Made by a program: the position numbers and the translations under genes. 64,000 nucleotides of DNA, from contig PDPU01000027.1 in the NCBI GenBank assembly GCA_002746645.1, positions 1-64,000 of the forward strand, read 5' to 3'. The notes beneath the pieces are model-generated. The model did not search any database, was not told the DNA's origin, and worked only from the letters and a program-made list of their open reading frames with translations. This stretch comes from Gammaproteobacteria bacterium (GTDB lineage: Bacteria; Pseudomonadota; Gammaproteobacteria; Granulosicoccales; Granulosicoccaceae). Shown piece after piece: positions 19,231-28,441 of the stretch (the stretch's first letter is position 1; each line of letters starts with the position of its first letter).

Positions 19231-19431
19231 ATGGCAAACCCCGATTGCCCCCACTGCGGGGCCATCTGCACCTGCTTCCACAACGAGCGACTGACCGCCA
19301 GTCCGGCGAAACGCCGAGATGCCGGTGGCGATTCATTCACCCACAGCCAAGGTCATCGGTCAGCAGGAGTTCGGGTTTCCCGAGATGCAGCCCCTGCGCA
19401 AAGTCGATACCGAGATCACGCACGGTACTGA
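19231..19431 (+). CDS. Possible small Cys-rich protein
   Basis: A 66-residue frame starts MANPDCPHCGAICTCFHNER, with a CPHCG knuckle and two further cysteines that could bind a metal. An AAGGA lies seven bases before the ATG, an ideal ribosome-binding spacing. Against it, the last third overlaps the end of the GGDEF/EAL gene on the other strand and the C-terminus looks like antisense of that gene. No family is recognised. It may be real only in its first 35 residues, or be chance. Confidence 0.3.
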   Translation: MANPDCPHCGAICTCFHNERLTASPAKRRDAGGDSFTHSQGHRSAGVRVSRDAAPAQSRYRDHARY

Positions 19432-22324
19432 GATGCCTCGGTGATTCGATGAACTCGGCCACGGTGCGCTTGCCGAGCGACTTGCTGAGCTCGTTGATGG
19501 CTTTGACCATCGTGTAGTCGGTCGGGTCTTCGAGGATGTCGCGCACGAGCAGCCCGTCGATCTTGAGAAAGTCGATCGGCAGGGTACGCACGTAGGCAAT
19601 CGACGAGAGGCCCGAACCGAAGTCGTCGATGCCGATGCGGCAACCCTTCGCCGTGACCGTTTCCATGAACGCGCGCGCGCTCGAGAGATTGGCAATGGTG
19701 GCAGTTTCGGTCAGTTCGAAACAGAGTTTCTCGAAGGCGATGCCGTAGCGCTCGATGGTAGCGAGCATCTCGCTCGTGAATTCCTCGTCGGTGAAGGAAC
19801 TCGCCGAGAGATTCAGCGACACGTGCCGGATCCGTGGCTCGCGCTCGGCATCGGCCGTGAGCCACCGGAGAGTCAGTTCGAGGGCCCGCTCGTCGAGCGC
19901 TCGCATGAGACCATAGCGCTCTGCCGAAGGCAGGAAGGTCTTCGGCGCGACGAGCCTGCCGTCGGGCATGCGAAGCCGCAGCAGCATCTCGTAGCGATCA
20001 CCTTCCAGCTGATCGTTCAGCGGCATGATCTTCTGCGCTGCAAGGCAAAGCCGGTTGTCCTCGAGCGCCGCGTTGATTTCCTCGACCCAGCGCGTGACCA
20101 CCTTGCGGTTGGAGTGGTTGCCCTCGCCCTCGCGATACACCACCACACGATTGCGCCCTTCGTCCTTGGCGATGTAACAGGCCGAATCGGCTGCGCTGAA
20201 GAGCGACTGAACATTTTCCCAGCGATCGTCGGCCACCACGAGGCCGATACTCAGACCGACCTGGAAACGGTTACCACCCCAGAGAAACTGGAAATTCTCG
20301 ACTTCATGACGAAGCTGGTTGGCGAGCTTCAATGCTTCGGCCACACTGCAGTTGTAGAGGTAGACGGCGAATTCGTCGCCGCCGACACGCGCGAGCACGT
20401 CGCTCTTTCTGACCAGGCTTTCGAAGAGCTGCGCAAGCTGCCGCAGGAGTTCGTCGCCCGCCTGATGACCGCAGGTATCGTTGACCACCTTGAAATTGTC
20501 GAGATCGAAGTAGCAGAGCACATGACTCTCGCGCCGATTTCCCGCCGCGGCGATGGACTCGCTCACGAGGTGCTCGAAATGACGCCGGTTGACGAGACTG
20601 GTCAGGGAATCATGGTTGGCGTGGTAGGCCGTTGCCTCGGCCAGGCGTACCGAGGTGGTCACGTCGCAACCGACGCCCCGGAAGCCCGCGAACTGCCTTT
20701 CCTGATCAAGAACGGGAATACCACTGTAGCGAATCACACGTGTTTCGCCTGCCCCCGCCCACCGGAACTCGAAATCACGGAAGGCACGTCGTTCGTCGAG
20801 CGCAGCGAGGTGTTCGTCCCAGAAGCCCTTGTCGTTGACGTTGTTGGGGTGATCGAGCAACTGTCTGAGCGTGTGCCCGATGATGCGCTCACGATCGATG
20901 CCGAGAACACGCACGAGACCCTCGGAGACGACCCGGAAACGCAGGTCGCGATCGGTCTCCCAGAAGAAGTCGGCGGCAGCACTCGCGAAATGACGGTAGC
21001 GCTGGACGTTGATGCGGGCCGCCTGAAGCTCGACCGCGGAAGGCGAATCTGCAACGTCCGATGATGCGGGAAGCGGAAGGTCTCCGCTCGACAAGGTCAA
21101 CTCCGCCCCGCTGCCGAATCTGACGACGCCACGCCCGGCAACAGCGCGAGCATCGGCGGAGCGTTCGGCGGCACTGCACTCGGCAGCAGCGCGGGCAGCA
21201 ATACGGGCAGCGGTTTCTGCATCCGTGCCGGACAATGGCACCGGACTCCGGGTTGCTTCCGAGCCTGTTCCCGTGCTCAGCACTGGCCCTTTGCGCGCCC
21301 TGGCATGGTGTTCGGAAGGACAGACCTGGCGGAGAAGGTGGGCGGTGCCGAAAGCGGTGCCGGGCATGGGCACCACCTGGGCAAGACTCTCGGTGGCGTT
21401 GCTTGCGCCCGCCGCGACATCGACGAAACAGAGCAACAGCGCACGTGTGACACCCCATTGCACCTCGACAACTCGCGTCAGCAATCGCAGATCGCGCCCA
21501 TCGGCCCGCTTCGCGCTGACGGTGACTCTCTGACGACCGGTACGATCGTTCACATCGATCGGTTTGGTGGCCTCTTCGACCATGCCCTTGATCTGTGCTG
21601 CAGTGAAGATATCGCCGACACGTCCGGATTCGATCAACACGCGCGGGCTCTCGAAGCCGAGGCTTCTGGCCGCCGCGTCATCGGCAAAGAGGATCGACTG
21701 ACGCGCCAGAATCAAGGTACCCTCGACGGCCTCGCTGAGGAGACTCACTTGATCGAGCCTCGGCAGACCGTGACCTTGCCCGATCGTCGTGCCGAGAAGC
21801 CGAATATCGATGCCGCTGACGCTTCGCTCGAGCGACGACAGCACCGGGTTTCTGACGATCATGACCCGCTCACCGGTGTCAGCGTCATCGGCACTGCTGC
21901 TCGTGCGCCACTGCGACGTCTGCTTCCGTGGCAGTTCGATGACGCTGATGCCACTGTGGCCAGAATAAATGGTGCGGCTGTCGAGCGCCATCTGGGCGCG
22001 TGCGACATGACCGGGAAAGAGTTCGAAGTCGGTGCGGCCAACCACGTCATCGGGTGAGGAGCGACCAATGCTCCTTGCGAAACCGAGCGAACAGGCGCGG
22101 TAGGTCAGGTTTTCATCCTTGGTTGCCACTCGCTCTCCTGCGGTGCCGACAAGGTCGTTACGATTGAGCATACGCATGCATGGAGCATCCAGACCGCAGG
22201 CCTCCGCGAGGATGCCCGTAGCCTGTTCAAAAAGGCGGATTTGGATCAAGTGCGAAGGAGTATAGTGCAGCCTCGGAAACTCGCATGTGATCACGTCATC
22301 AGCGTCGTGCGTCAGCCATGACAC
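19337..22324 (-). CDS. PAS-GGDEF-EAL cyclic-di-GMP protein
   Basis: The 995-residue protein appears cytosolic. The N-terminal 130 residues look like a PAS-type sensor (DDVVGRTDFELFPGHVARAQ). A second PAS lies near residues 440-560 (FFWETDRDLRFRVVSEGLVR). The diguanylate cyclase domain has an intact RVGGDEFAVYLYN. The phosphodiesterase domain has YEMLLRLRMPDG in place of EAL (E-M-L keeps E and L), NLSASSF, ELTETA and IGIDDFGSG, so the metal and catalytic residues look present. It could therefore make and break c-di-GMP depending on signal. No TM segment was seen. The stretch between the PAS domains is Ala/Ser-rich and unassigned. Confidence 0.93.
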   Translation of the reverse strand: MSWLTHDADDVITCEFPRLHYTPSHLIQIRLFEQATGILAEACGLDAPCMRMLNRNDLVGTAGERVATKDENLTYRACSLGFARSIGRSSPDDVVGRTDFELFPGHVARAQMALDSRTIYSGHSGISVIELPRKQTSQWRTSSSADDADTGERVMIVRNPVLSSLERSVSGIDIRLLGTTIGQGHGLPRLDQVSLLSEAVEGTLILARQSILFADDAAARSLGFESPRVLIESGRVGDIFTAAQIKGMVEEATKPIDVNDRTGRQRVTVSAKRADGRDLRLLTRVVEVQWGVTRALLLCFVDVAAGASNATESLAQVVPMPGTAFGTAHLLRQVCPSEHHARARKGPVLSTGTGSEATRSPVPLSGTDAETAARIAARAAAECSAAERSADARAVAGRGVVRFGSGAELTLSSGDLPLPASSDVADSPSAVELQAARINVQRYRHFASAAADFFWETDRDLRFRVVSEGLVRVLGIDRERIIGHTLRQLLDHPNNVNDKGFWDEHLAALDERRAFRDFEFRWAGAGETRVIRYSGIPVLDQERQFAGFRGVGCDVTTSVRLAEATAYHANHDSLTSLVNRRHFEHLVSESIAAAGNRRESHVLCYFDLDNFKVVNDTCGHQAGDELLRQLAQLFESLVRKSDVLARVGGDEFAVYLYNCSVAEALKLANQLRHEVENFQFLWGGNRFQVGLSIGLVVADDRWENVQSLFSAADSACYIAKDEGRNRVVVYREGEGNHSNRKVVTRWVEEINAALEDNRLCLAAQKIMPLNDQLEGDRYEMLLRLRMPDGRLVAPKTFLPSAERYGLMRALDERALELTLRWLTADAEREPRIRHVSLNLSASSFTDEEFTSEMLATIERYGIAFEKLCFELTETATIANLSSARAFMETVTAKGCRIGIDDFGSGLSSIAYVRTLPIDFLKIDGLLVRDILEDPTDYTMVKAINELSKSLGKRTVAEFIESPRHLSTVRDLGIDFAQGLHLGKPELLLTDDLGCG

Positions 22325-22412
22325 ATGACACGCCTGGCAGCGGAAACCGCACCAGCACGCCGTTTGCGGCCTTCACCACCCTGAGCAGGCGCCACATTGT
22401 CGAACGAGAATT

Positions 22413-25400
22413 TTACAAATTGCGACGATACTGCCCGCCGACATCGAAGAGGGTGTCGGTGATCTGACCGAGTGAACAGACTTCCGCGGCATCGAGCAGC
22501 GCCGCGAAAGCATTCTCGCCCCGGAGTGCTGCCTGACGTACCTTCTCGAGGGCCACCGGTGCGTCGTCGCGATGCCGCTCATGAAAATGCTCGAGTCGCT
22601 CGATCTGACCCTGCTTCTCGGCATCCGTCGAGCGCGCGAGTTCGATCGGCCCGCTTGTATCCTCCTCCGCCGCATCATCGAGAAAGGTGTTGACGCCGAT
22701 GATCGGCAACGAGCCATCGTGCTTGCGGTGCTCGTAGAGCATCGATTCATCCTGAATCCTGCCGCGCTGGTAGCCCGTCTCCATGGCGCCAAGCACGCCG
22801 CCGCGATCGGAGAGCCGCTCGAATTCGACCAGCACGGCCTCCTCGACGAGATCGGTCAGTTCATCGAAGATGAAGGCGCCCTGATTCGGGTTTTCGTTTT
22901 TCGCCACTCCCCATTCGCGGTTGATGACGAGTTGTATGGCCATGGCACGTCGCACCGACTCGTTGGTGGGTGTGGTGATGGCTTCGTCATAGGCATTGGT
23001 GTGCAGCGAATTGCAGTTGTCGTAGATCGCGATGAGCGCCTGGAGTGTCGTGCGAATGTCGTTGAAGGCCATCTCCTGGGCATGCAGTGAACGCCCGGAG
23101 GTCTGGACGTGGTACTTCAGCTTCTGACTGCGCTCGCTGGCACCGTAACGTTCGCGCATGGCAACCGCCCAGATGCGTCGCGCCACTCGCCCGATCACGC
23201 TGTATTCCGGATCCATGCCGTTGCTGAAGAAGAACGACAGGTTCGGCGCGAAGTCGTCGATGGCCATGCCGCGCGCGAGATAACTCTCGACATAGGTGAA
23301 ACCGTTGGCAAGCGTCAGCGCAAGTTGCGTGATCGGATTCGCGCCGGCTTCGGCGATGTGATAGCCCGAAATCGACACCGAATAGAAGTTCTTCACCTGA
23401 TGCTCGGTAAAGAAGGCCTGGATGTCGCCCATCATGCGCAGGCTGAATTCGGTGGAGAAGATGCAGGTGTTCTGCCCCTGATCTTCCTTGAGAATGTCGG
23501 CCTGCACGGTACCGCGCACCCGCCTGAAGGTGTCCGCACGAATCGCCTCACGCTCGGCCTCGTCCGGTTCGCGCCCTTCCCGTTCACGGAAGGCAGCGAG
23601 CTGCTGGCGGATCGCGACGAGAAAGTAGAAGGCGAGAATCGTCGGTGCCGGCCCGTTGATGGTCATCGACACGGACGTGGCAGGGTCGCAGAGATCGAAG
23701 CCGTCGTACAGAACCGCCATGTCGTCGACCGTTGCGATCGAGACACCCGAGTTGCCCACCTTGCCGTAGATGTCGGGGCGCAGATCGGGATCGTTGCCGT
23801 AGAGCGTGACCGAATCGAAGGCCGTGGACAGGCGCTTTGCCGTCGAGTGTGCCGACAGTGCCTTGAAGCGACGATTGGTGCGGAACGCATCACCCTCGCC
23901 AGCAAACATGCGTGTCGGATCCTCGTTCGAACGCTTGAACGGAAACACGCCTGCCGTGAAGGGAAAATACCCGGGCAGGTGCTCGCGCCGGAGAAAGTTC
24001 AGCAGATCGCCCTCATCGTGCAGTTTCGGAAGCGCGATTCGGGGGATGCGCGAACCCGACAACGTCTCGCTGGCAAGCGATTCGGTAATCTCGCGCTCAC
24101 GCACCTTGAAGGTGAATTCATCCTGCCGGTAGCGCTCGACAAGTGCCGGCCACGCTGCCAGAAGGGCTTCGCTCTCTTCACTGATGGCCGAACTGCGCGC
24201 CGCCACGAGGCGCTCGATGTCATGACTGGTGTAGGAGACGTTGGCTGCCGCGCCATCTGCCGCGCCGTCACGCGGCGCTGCATCGGCTTCGAGCATCGCC
24301 AGGGTCGCCCTGAGTTGCTGGCGCTCGCGCACGAGCTGCGCCTCCTTTCTCGTATCCGCGTGGTAGTTGCGCACGGTATCGGCGATTTCGGCGAGGTAAC
24401 GTATGCGAGCGTTGGGAATGATGACGTCGCGACGCGAACTCGCACGCACGACAGCCTCGGGAAGCTTTCCCTCGCCAAAGACAAGTCCTTTTGCAGCCAG
24501 AGGCACCTTGAGGGCCTGATAAACCGCCGTGACACCATCGTCGTTGAAACGCGCCGCGATGGTGCCGAACACGGGCATCGACTCGGGGCCTGTCTCGAAG
24601 GCTTCACGGTTGCGCTGCACCTGCTTGCTCACGTCACGGAGCGCATCCTCACCGCCTTTCCTCTCGAACTTGTTGATGGCGATCACGTCGGCAAAGTCGA
24701 GCATGTCGATCTTCTCGAGCTGGCTCGCCGCACCGAACTCGGGTGTCATCACATACAGTGACACATCGCTGACCGACACGATGCCCGCATCACCCTGACC
24801 GATGCCCGGTGTCTCGACGATGACAAGCCTGGCCCCCGCGAGCTTGCAGGCGGCAATCATCGCAGCAAGCCCCGGCGGTACTTCACCACTGGCATCGCGC
24901 GTTGCCACCGAACGCATGAAGATGTTTTCATGCTCGATGGCGTTCATGCGGATCCGATCACCGAGGAGTGCACCACCACTCTTGCGCCGCGTCGGGTCGA
25001 TGGCGAGCAGTGCAATCGGCAATGCATCGCTCTGATCGAGACGAAAGCGCCTCAGGAGTTCGTCGGTCAGCGAGGATTTTCCCGAACCACCCGTGCCCGT
25101 GATGCCGAGCACCGGCACCGTGGAAACTGCTGCCGCGTGCTCGAACAACCGCTGCTCGGATTTCCTGTCCAGTTCACGATCTTCGATGAGCGAGAGGAGT
25201 TGCGCCAGTGGCCGGTGCGATTGGAGTCCGAAGTGGTGCTGATGCGGAAGCAAGGCGTCGACATGCGAGTCATCCGGTGCGTCCTTGCGCGCGGCTTCGG
25301 TCAGTCCGACCATGTGCTCGATCATGCCCTTGAGCCCCATCTCCTGCCCGTCGGCCGGCGAGTATATGTGTGCCACCCCGTGTACCTTGAGTGCGTCGAT

Positions 25401-25745
25401 TTCCTCGTCGACGATCACGCCACCACCACCACCGAACACCCGGATGTGCCCAGCCCCGCGCTCGGCCAGCGAATCGACGAGAAAGCGGAAGTACTCCACG
25501 TGTCCGCCCTGATAGGAGCTCACTGCGATGCCGTCGGCATCTTCCTGGATGGCAGCATTGACGATCTCGGCCACCGAACGGTTGTGACCGAGATGGATGA
25601 CCTCGACACCGGCCGATTGCAGGATGCGGCGCATGATGTTGATCGACGCATCGTGGCCATCGAAGAGACTCGCTGCGGTGACGAAGCGGAGTGGCGAACC
25701 GGCGCTTTCCTCCTGCATCCGGATATCGCTGGCGGCTCGTGCCAT
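22413..25745 (-). CDS. icmF: Fused isobutyryl-CoA mutase (IcmF)
   Basis: This 1110-residue adenosylcobalamin-dependent acyl-CoA mutase carries its own G-protein chaperone. Order: B12-binding domain (residues about 15-150; FDGHDASINIMRRILQSAG with the D-x-H cobalt ligand, and RVFGGGGGVI), a MeaI-type GTPase (Walker A GITGTGGSGKSSLTDELLRR; NKFE for base recognition), then the mutase TIM-barrel domain (SISGYHIAEAGANP, HVQTSGRSLHAQEM). The family interconverts isobutyryl- and n-butyryl-CoA, and some members act on isovaleryl/pivalyl-CoA. An AGGAG lies before the ATG. It is transcribed away from a MerR-type gene, sharing an operator-like palindrome. It needs B12, matching the riboswitch-controlled importer at 2.6-5.5 kb. 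Confidence 0.95.
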   Translation of the reverse strand: MARAASDIRMQEESAGSPLRFVTAASLFDGHDASINIMRRILQSAGVEVIHLGHNRSVAEIVNAAIQEDADGIAVSSYQGGHVEYFRFLVDSLAERGAGHIRVFGGGGGVIVDEEIDALKVHGVAHIYSPADGQEMGLKGMIEHMVGLTEAARKDAPDDSHVDALLPHQHHFGLQSHRPLAQLLSLIEDRELDRKSEQRLFEHAAAVSTVPVLGITGTGGSGKSSLTDELLRRFRLDQSDALPIALLAIDPTRRKSGGALLGDRIRMNAIEHENIFMRSVATRDASGEVPPGLAAMIAACKLAGARLVIVETPGIGQGDAGIVSVSDVSLYVMTPEFGAASQLEKIDMLDFADVIAINKFERKGGEDALRDVSKQVQRNREAFETGPESMPVFGTIAARFNDDGVTAVYQALKVPLAAKGLVFGEGKLPEAVVRASSRRDVIIPNARIRYLAEIADTVRNYHADTRKEAQLVRERQQLRATLAMLEADAAPRDGAADGAAANVSYTSHDIERLVAARSSAISEESEALLAAWPALVERYRQDEFTFKVREREITESLASETLSGSRIPRIALPKLHDEGDLLNFLRREHLPGYFPFTAGVFPFKRSNEDPTRMFAGEGDAFRTNRRFKALSAHSTAKRLSTAFDSVTLYGNDPDLRPDIYGKVGNSGVSIATVDDMAVLYDGFDLCDPATSVSMTINGPAPTILAFYFLVAIRQQLAAFREREGREPDEAEREAIRADTFRRVRGTVQADILKEDQGQNTCIFSTEFSLRMMGDIQAFFTEHQVKNFYSVSISGYHIAEAGANPITQLALTLANGFTYVESYLARGMAIDDFAPNLSFFFSNGMDPEYSVIGRVARRIWAVAMRERYGASERSQKLKYHVQTSGRSLHAQEMAFNDIRTTLQALIAIYDNCNSLHTNAYDEAITTPTNESVRRAMAIQLVINREWGVAKNENPNQGAFIFDELTDLVEEAVLVEFERLSDRGGVLGAMETGYQRGRIQDESMLYEHRKHDGSLPIIGVNTFLDDAAEEDTSGPIELARSTDAEKQGQIERLEHFHERHRDDAPVALEKVRQAALRGENAFAALLDAAEVCSLGQITDTLFDVGGQYRRNL

Positions 25746-25844
25746 CGTGAAGGCTCCTGTGTCCTGTGATTCCGGTCAGGCCATGACGTAACCTGCCCGG
25801 AAGGGGATTGCTGTCAACTGTCGAAACGACTATCTTGTGCCAGC

Positions 25845-25874
25845 TTGACGTTAACGTCAACTGAGCCCTACACT
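25845..25874 (+). promoter_or_regulatory. MerR-type promoter with 16-bp perfect palindrome
   Basis: TTGACGTTAACGTCAA (25845-25860) is a perfect inverted repeat. Its first six bases serve as a -35 (TTGACG), and TACACT at 25869-25874 makes a -10 after 18 bases, near the long spacing typical of MerR-regulated promoters. It lies between icmF (minus) and the MerR-type gene (plus) and could control both. The predicted start of transcription is close to the regulator's ATG at 25881. Confidence 0.75.
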
Positions 25875-25880
25875 CCGCGC

Positions 25881-26342
25881 ATGACCCGCGCCACTTCAGC
25901 CGCTGCCGAAGACTCGATCATCGAAGACGTTCTCGATGCTGCGGCAGGCTCGGAGAACGCGCCGCATCGGCAGTATTCGATTGCCGAACTGGCGCGGGAA
26001 TTCGGCATCACCACACGCACCATCCGCTTCTACGAAGACAAGGGCCTGCTGCATCCGGCACGACACGGTAGCCATCGTGTGTATTCGCGGCGTGACCGTA
26101 CGCACCTGCGGCTGGTGTTGCGTGGCAAGCGTCTCGGCTGGCCACTGGACGACATTCGCGAGATGATCGAACTCTACAACCTGCCCGGCGGCGAGCATCG
26201 CCAACTCGAACGAATGCTCTCACGCATCGAACAAAGTCGTGCCACTCTGGTCGATCAGCGCAACGCCATCGATGCATCGCTGGCCGAATTCGATGCCATC
26301 GAGGCGCGTTGCCGCCAGCGTATCGCCAACACGAAGCTCTGA
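25881..26342 (+). CDS. MerR-family transcriptional regulator (LiuR-like)
   Basis: This 153-residue regulator has a MerR winged helix-turn-helix (SIAELAREFGITTRTIRFYE, KGLLHPARHGSHRVYSRRD, RGKRLGWPLDDIREMIELY) followed by a coiled-coil dimer helix. The effector end lacks the cysteines of metal sensors. MerR regulators next to acyl-CoA genes are often LiuR-type, controlling branched-chain amino-acid and acyl-CoA breakdown; its placement between icmF and a thiolase fits this, but the link is inference. It begins 20 bases after the palindrome. The thiolase follows four bases after its stop, so they form an operon. Confidence 0.9.
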   Translation: MTRATSAAAEDSIIEDVLDAAAGSENAPHRQYSIAELAREFGITTRTIRFYEDKGLLHPARHGSHRVYSRRDRTHLRLVLRGKRLGWPLDDIREMIELYNLPGGEHRQLERMLSRIEQSRATLVDQRNAIDASLAEFDAIEARCRQRIANTKL

Positions 26343-26346
26343 TCAC

Positions 26347-27576
26347 ATGAACGCCGATACCCATCGACCCGGAGCAGATGGAATGCCCCCTGAAAACGAC
26401 CCTGTCGTCATCGTTTCCGCCGCGCGCACGCCGATAGGTGGCTTTCTCGGAGAACTCGCCAGCCTGACCGCCCCCGAACTGGGCGCTCATGCCGCCGCTG
26501 CCGCCATCGCCGAAGCCGGCATCGCACCCGAGGACATCGACGAGTGCACCTTCGGCTGCGTGCTGCCCGCCGGGCTCGGTCAGGCACCGGCGAGGCAGGC
26601 GGCACTCACCGCGGGCGTGCCCGAGCGTGTCCCTGCGACCACCGTGAACAAGATATGCGGTTCGGGCATGAAGGCAGTCATGCTCGCTCACGATGCCCTG
26701 CTTGTCGGCAACGGGCACGTGATGCTTGCCGGGGGTTTCGAGAGCATGAGCAACGCGCCCTACCTTCTGCCGCGTGCGCGCCAGGGGCTGCGCCTCGGCC
26801 ACGCCGACGTGAAGGACCACATGTTCCTCGACGGGCTCGAGGATGCCTACGAGCCCGGCAGACTCATGGGCTGGTTTGCCGAACAGACCGCAACGCACTA
26901 CGGCTTCACGCGTGGAGCCCAGGATGCCTTTGCCATCCGCTCGCTCGAGCGCGCCAGAGACGCCGCGGCGACAGGACGCTTCGACGCCGAAATCGCCCCC
27001 ATCACGCTGACGTCACGCACCGGCGACACGACCATCGTCGCCGACGAACAACCGCTGAAGGCAAAGTTCGAGAAGATCCCCTCCCTCAAGCCCGCCTTCG
27101 CCGCCGATGGCACCGTGACCGCCGCCAACTCGAGTTCGATTTCCGATGGCGCGGCCGCCCTCGTGCTCATGCGCGAGAGCGAGGCGATGCTGCGAGGCCT
27201 CACGCCACGCGCGCGCATCCTCGCACACAGCTCGTACGCCCAGGAACCCGCCTGGTTCTCCACGGCACCGATACGCGTCATCGAGAAACTGCTGACCCGG
27301 CTCGGGATACGGGCAGACGAGATCGGTCTGTACGAGATCAGCGAAGCCTTCGCCGTGGTCACGATGGCCGCGATCGAGGAACTCAGGCTCGATGCCGCGC
27401 GCGTGAACGTCAACGGAGGTGCCTGCGCACTCGGTCACCCGATCGGCGCATCGGGGGCACGTATCATCGTGACGCTCCTGAACGCCATGGAGCAACGCGA
27501 CGAGGAACTCGGCATTGCTGCACTCTGCATCGGTGGTGGCGAGGCAACGGCAGTTGCTCTCGAGCGCCCGCGCTGA
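26347..27576 (+). CDS. Acetyl-CoA C-acyltransferase (thiolase)
   Basis: This 409-residue thiolase either condenses two acetyl-CoA or cleaves 3-ketoacyl-CoA. The acylated cysteine is in VNKICGSGMKAVMLAHDAL, the active-site histidine in GGACALGHPIGASGAR, and the second cysteine in AALCIGGGEATAVALE. The length fits the biosynthetic/AtoB-like group, which tends to use short substrates. The first 15 residues (MNADTHRPGADGMPP) are additional to the usual N-terminus; a later start at MPPEND is possible. Its operon with the MerR-type regulator suggests acetoacetyl-CoA cleavage at the end of leucine/branched-chain breakdown. Confidence 0.93.
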   Translation: MNADTHRPGADGMPPENDPVVIVSAARTPIGGFLGELASLTAPELGAHAAAAAIAEAGIAPEDIDECTFGCVLPAGLGQAPARQAALTAGVPERVPATTVNKICGSGMKAVMLAHDALLVGNGHVMLAGGFESMSNAPYLLPRARQGLRLGHADVKDHMFLDGLEDAYEPGRLMGWFAEQTATHYGFTRGAQDAFAIRSLERARDAAATGRFDAEIAPITLTSRTGDTTIVADEQPLKAKFEKIPSLKPAFAADGTVTAANSSSISDGAAALVLMRESEAMLRGLTPRARILAHSSYAQEPAWFSTAPIRVIEKLLTRLGIRADEIGLYEISEAFAVVTMAAIEELRLDAARVNVNGGACALGHPIGASGARIIVTLLNAMEQRDEELGIAALCIGGGEATAVALERPR

Positions 27577-27585
27577 TCACATCTC

Positions 27586-27630
27586 CGCGTCGTGCCATGC
27601 CGCGTCGTGCCATGCCGTGTCGTTCCATGC
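27586..27630. repeat. 15-bp tandem repeat (3 units plus decayed copies)
   Basis: CGCGTCGTGCCATGC occurs twice without change (27586-27600, 27601-27615) and a third time as CGTGTCGTTCCATGC (27616-27630). More decayed copies with GTGTCGTACTCC run to about 27700. The array fills the spacer between the thiolase stop and the DsbA-like gene. No gene is present in 27577-27764. Confidence 0.85.
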
Positions 27631-27764
27631 CGTACCCGTGTCGCACCCCTCCTGTGTCATGCCCCTGCCGTGTCGTACTCCTTACCATGTCGTACTCCTG
27701 CCGTGCTCTCGGGTTTCGATCCCGAGGTAACCGGCACTGATTTCCCTGCAACGAAGAAGCGCCG

Positions 27765-28385
27765 ATGAGCCAGCCCGCCAGCGTCGACTATGTGTTCGAT
27801 TTCTCCTCCCCCTTTGCCTATATCGGCAGCCGACGCATCGAAGCCGTGGCTGCACGGCACGGACGGCGGGTACACTGGCAACCGATACTGCTCGGTGCCG
27901 TGTTCAAGGTCACGGGTGGCGCGCCACTGATCGATACGCCGCTCAAGGGCCCCTACACGAAACACGACCTGATGCGTGCGGCGCGTGAGCACGGCACGCC
28001 ATTCATCTGGCCGGACATCTTCCCGATCTCCTCCGTCGCTGCTTCACGCGCGACGATCTGGCTGCGTGACAACGACGATGATGCCCTGCGTGCACGAACC
28101 GCCGACTTCATCCATGCAGTGTTTGCCGCCTGTTACGCCGAGAACCGGGACATCTCGAGTCCGGAAGTCCTCGCCACCGTGGCGAACGCTCTCGGGCTCG
28201 ATGCCGACCTCATGATGGCCGGCATGAGTGACCGGGTGGTCAAGGACAGGCTCAGGAGTGACGTCGCAGCGGCCATCGAAAAAGGCGTGTTCGGCACGCC
28301 CACCATCTTTGTCGACGGCGAGATGTTCTGGGGCAGCGACCGTATCGATCAGGTGGATCGATGGCTGGAACGCGGGGGTTGGTAG
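27765..28385 (+). CDS. 2-hydroxychromene-2-carboxylate isomerase/DsbA-like protein
   Basis: This 206-residue protein of the kappa-GST/DsbA thioredoxin fold starts with the typical VDYVFDFSSPFAYIGSRR, in which a serine takes the place of the redox cysteine, as in HCCA isomerases. The C-terminal thioredoxin part has VFGTPTIFVDGEMFWGSDR with the cis-proline after T. HCCA isomerase acts in naphthalene breakdown, but most chromosomal homologues are unassigned and may act on glutathione adducts. It follows the thiolase 188 bases downstream, after a repeat array, so cotranscription is uncertain. Confidence 0.88.
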   Translation: MSQPASVDYVFDFSSPFAYIGSRRIEAVAARHGRRVHWQPILLGAVFKVTGGAPLIDTPLKGPYTKHDLMRAAREHGTPFIWPDIFPISSVAASRATIWLRDNDDDALRARTADFIHAVFAACYAENRDISSPEVLATVANALGLDADLMMAGMSDRVVKDRLRSDVAAAIEKGVFGTPTIFVDGEMFWGSDRIDQVDRWLERGGW

Positions 28386-28396
28386 TGATCGGCTTT

Positions 28397-28441
28397 CATG
28401 CTCGAAGCTTTCATGCTCGAAGCTTTCATGCTCGAAGCTTT
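28397..28441. repeat. 15-bp tandem repeat, 3 perfect units, at converging gene ends
   Basis: CATGCTCGAAGCTTT is repeated three times without change. The stop codon of the alpha/beta-hydrolase (minus strand, 28428-28426) falls in the array, so the last residues of that protein (KLRA) come from the repeat. Confidence 0.95.
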
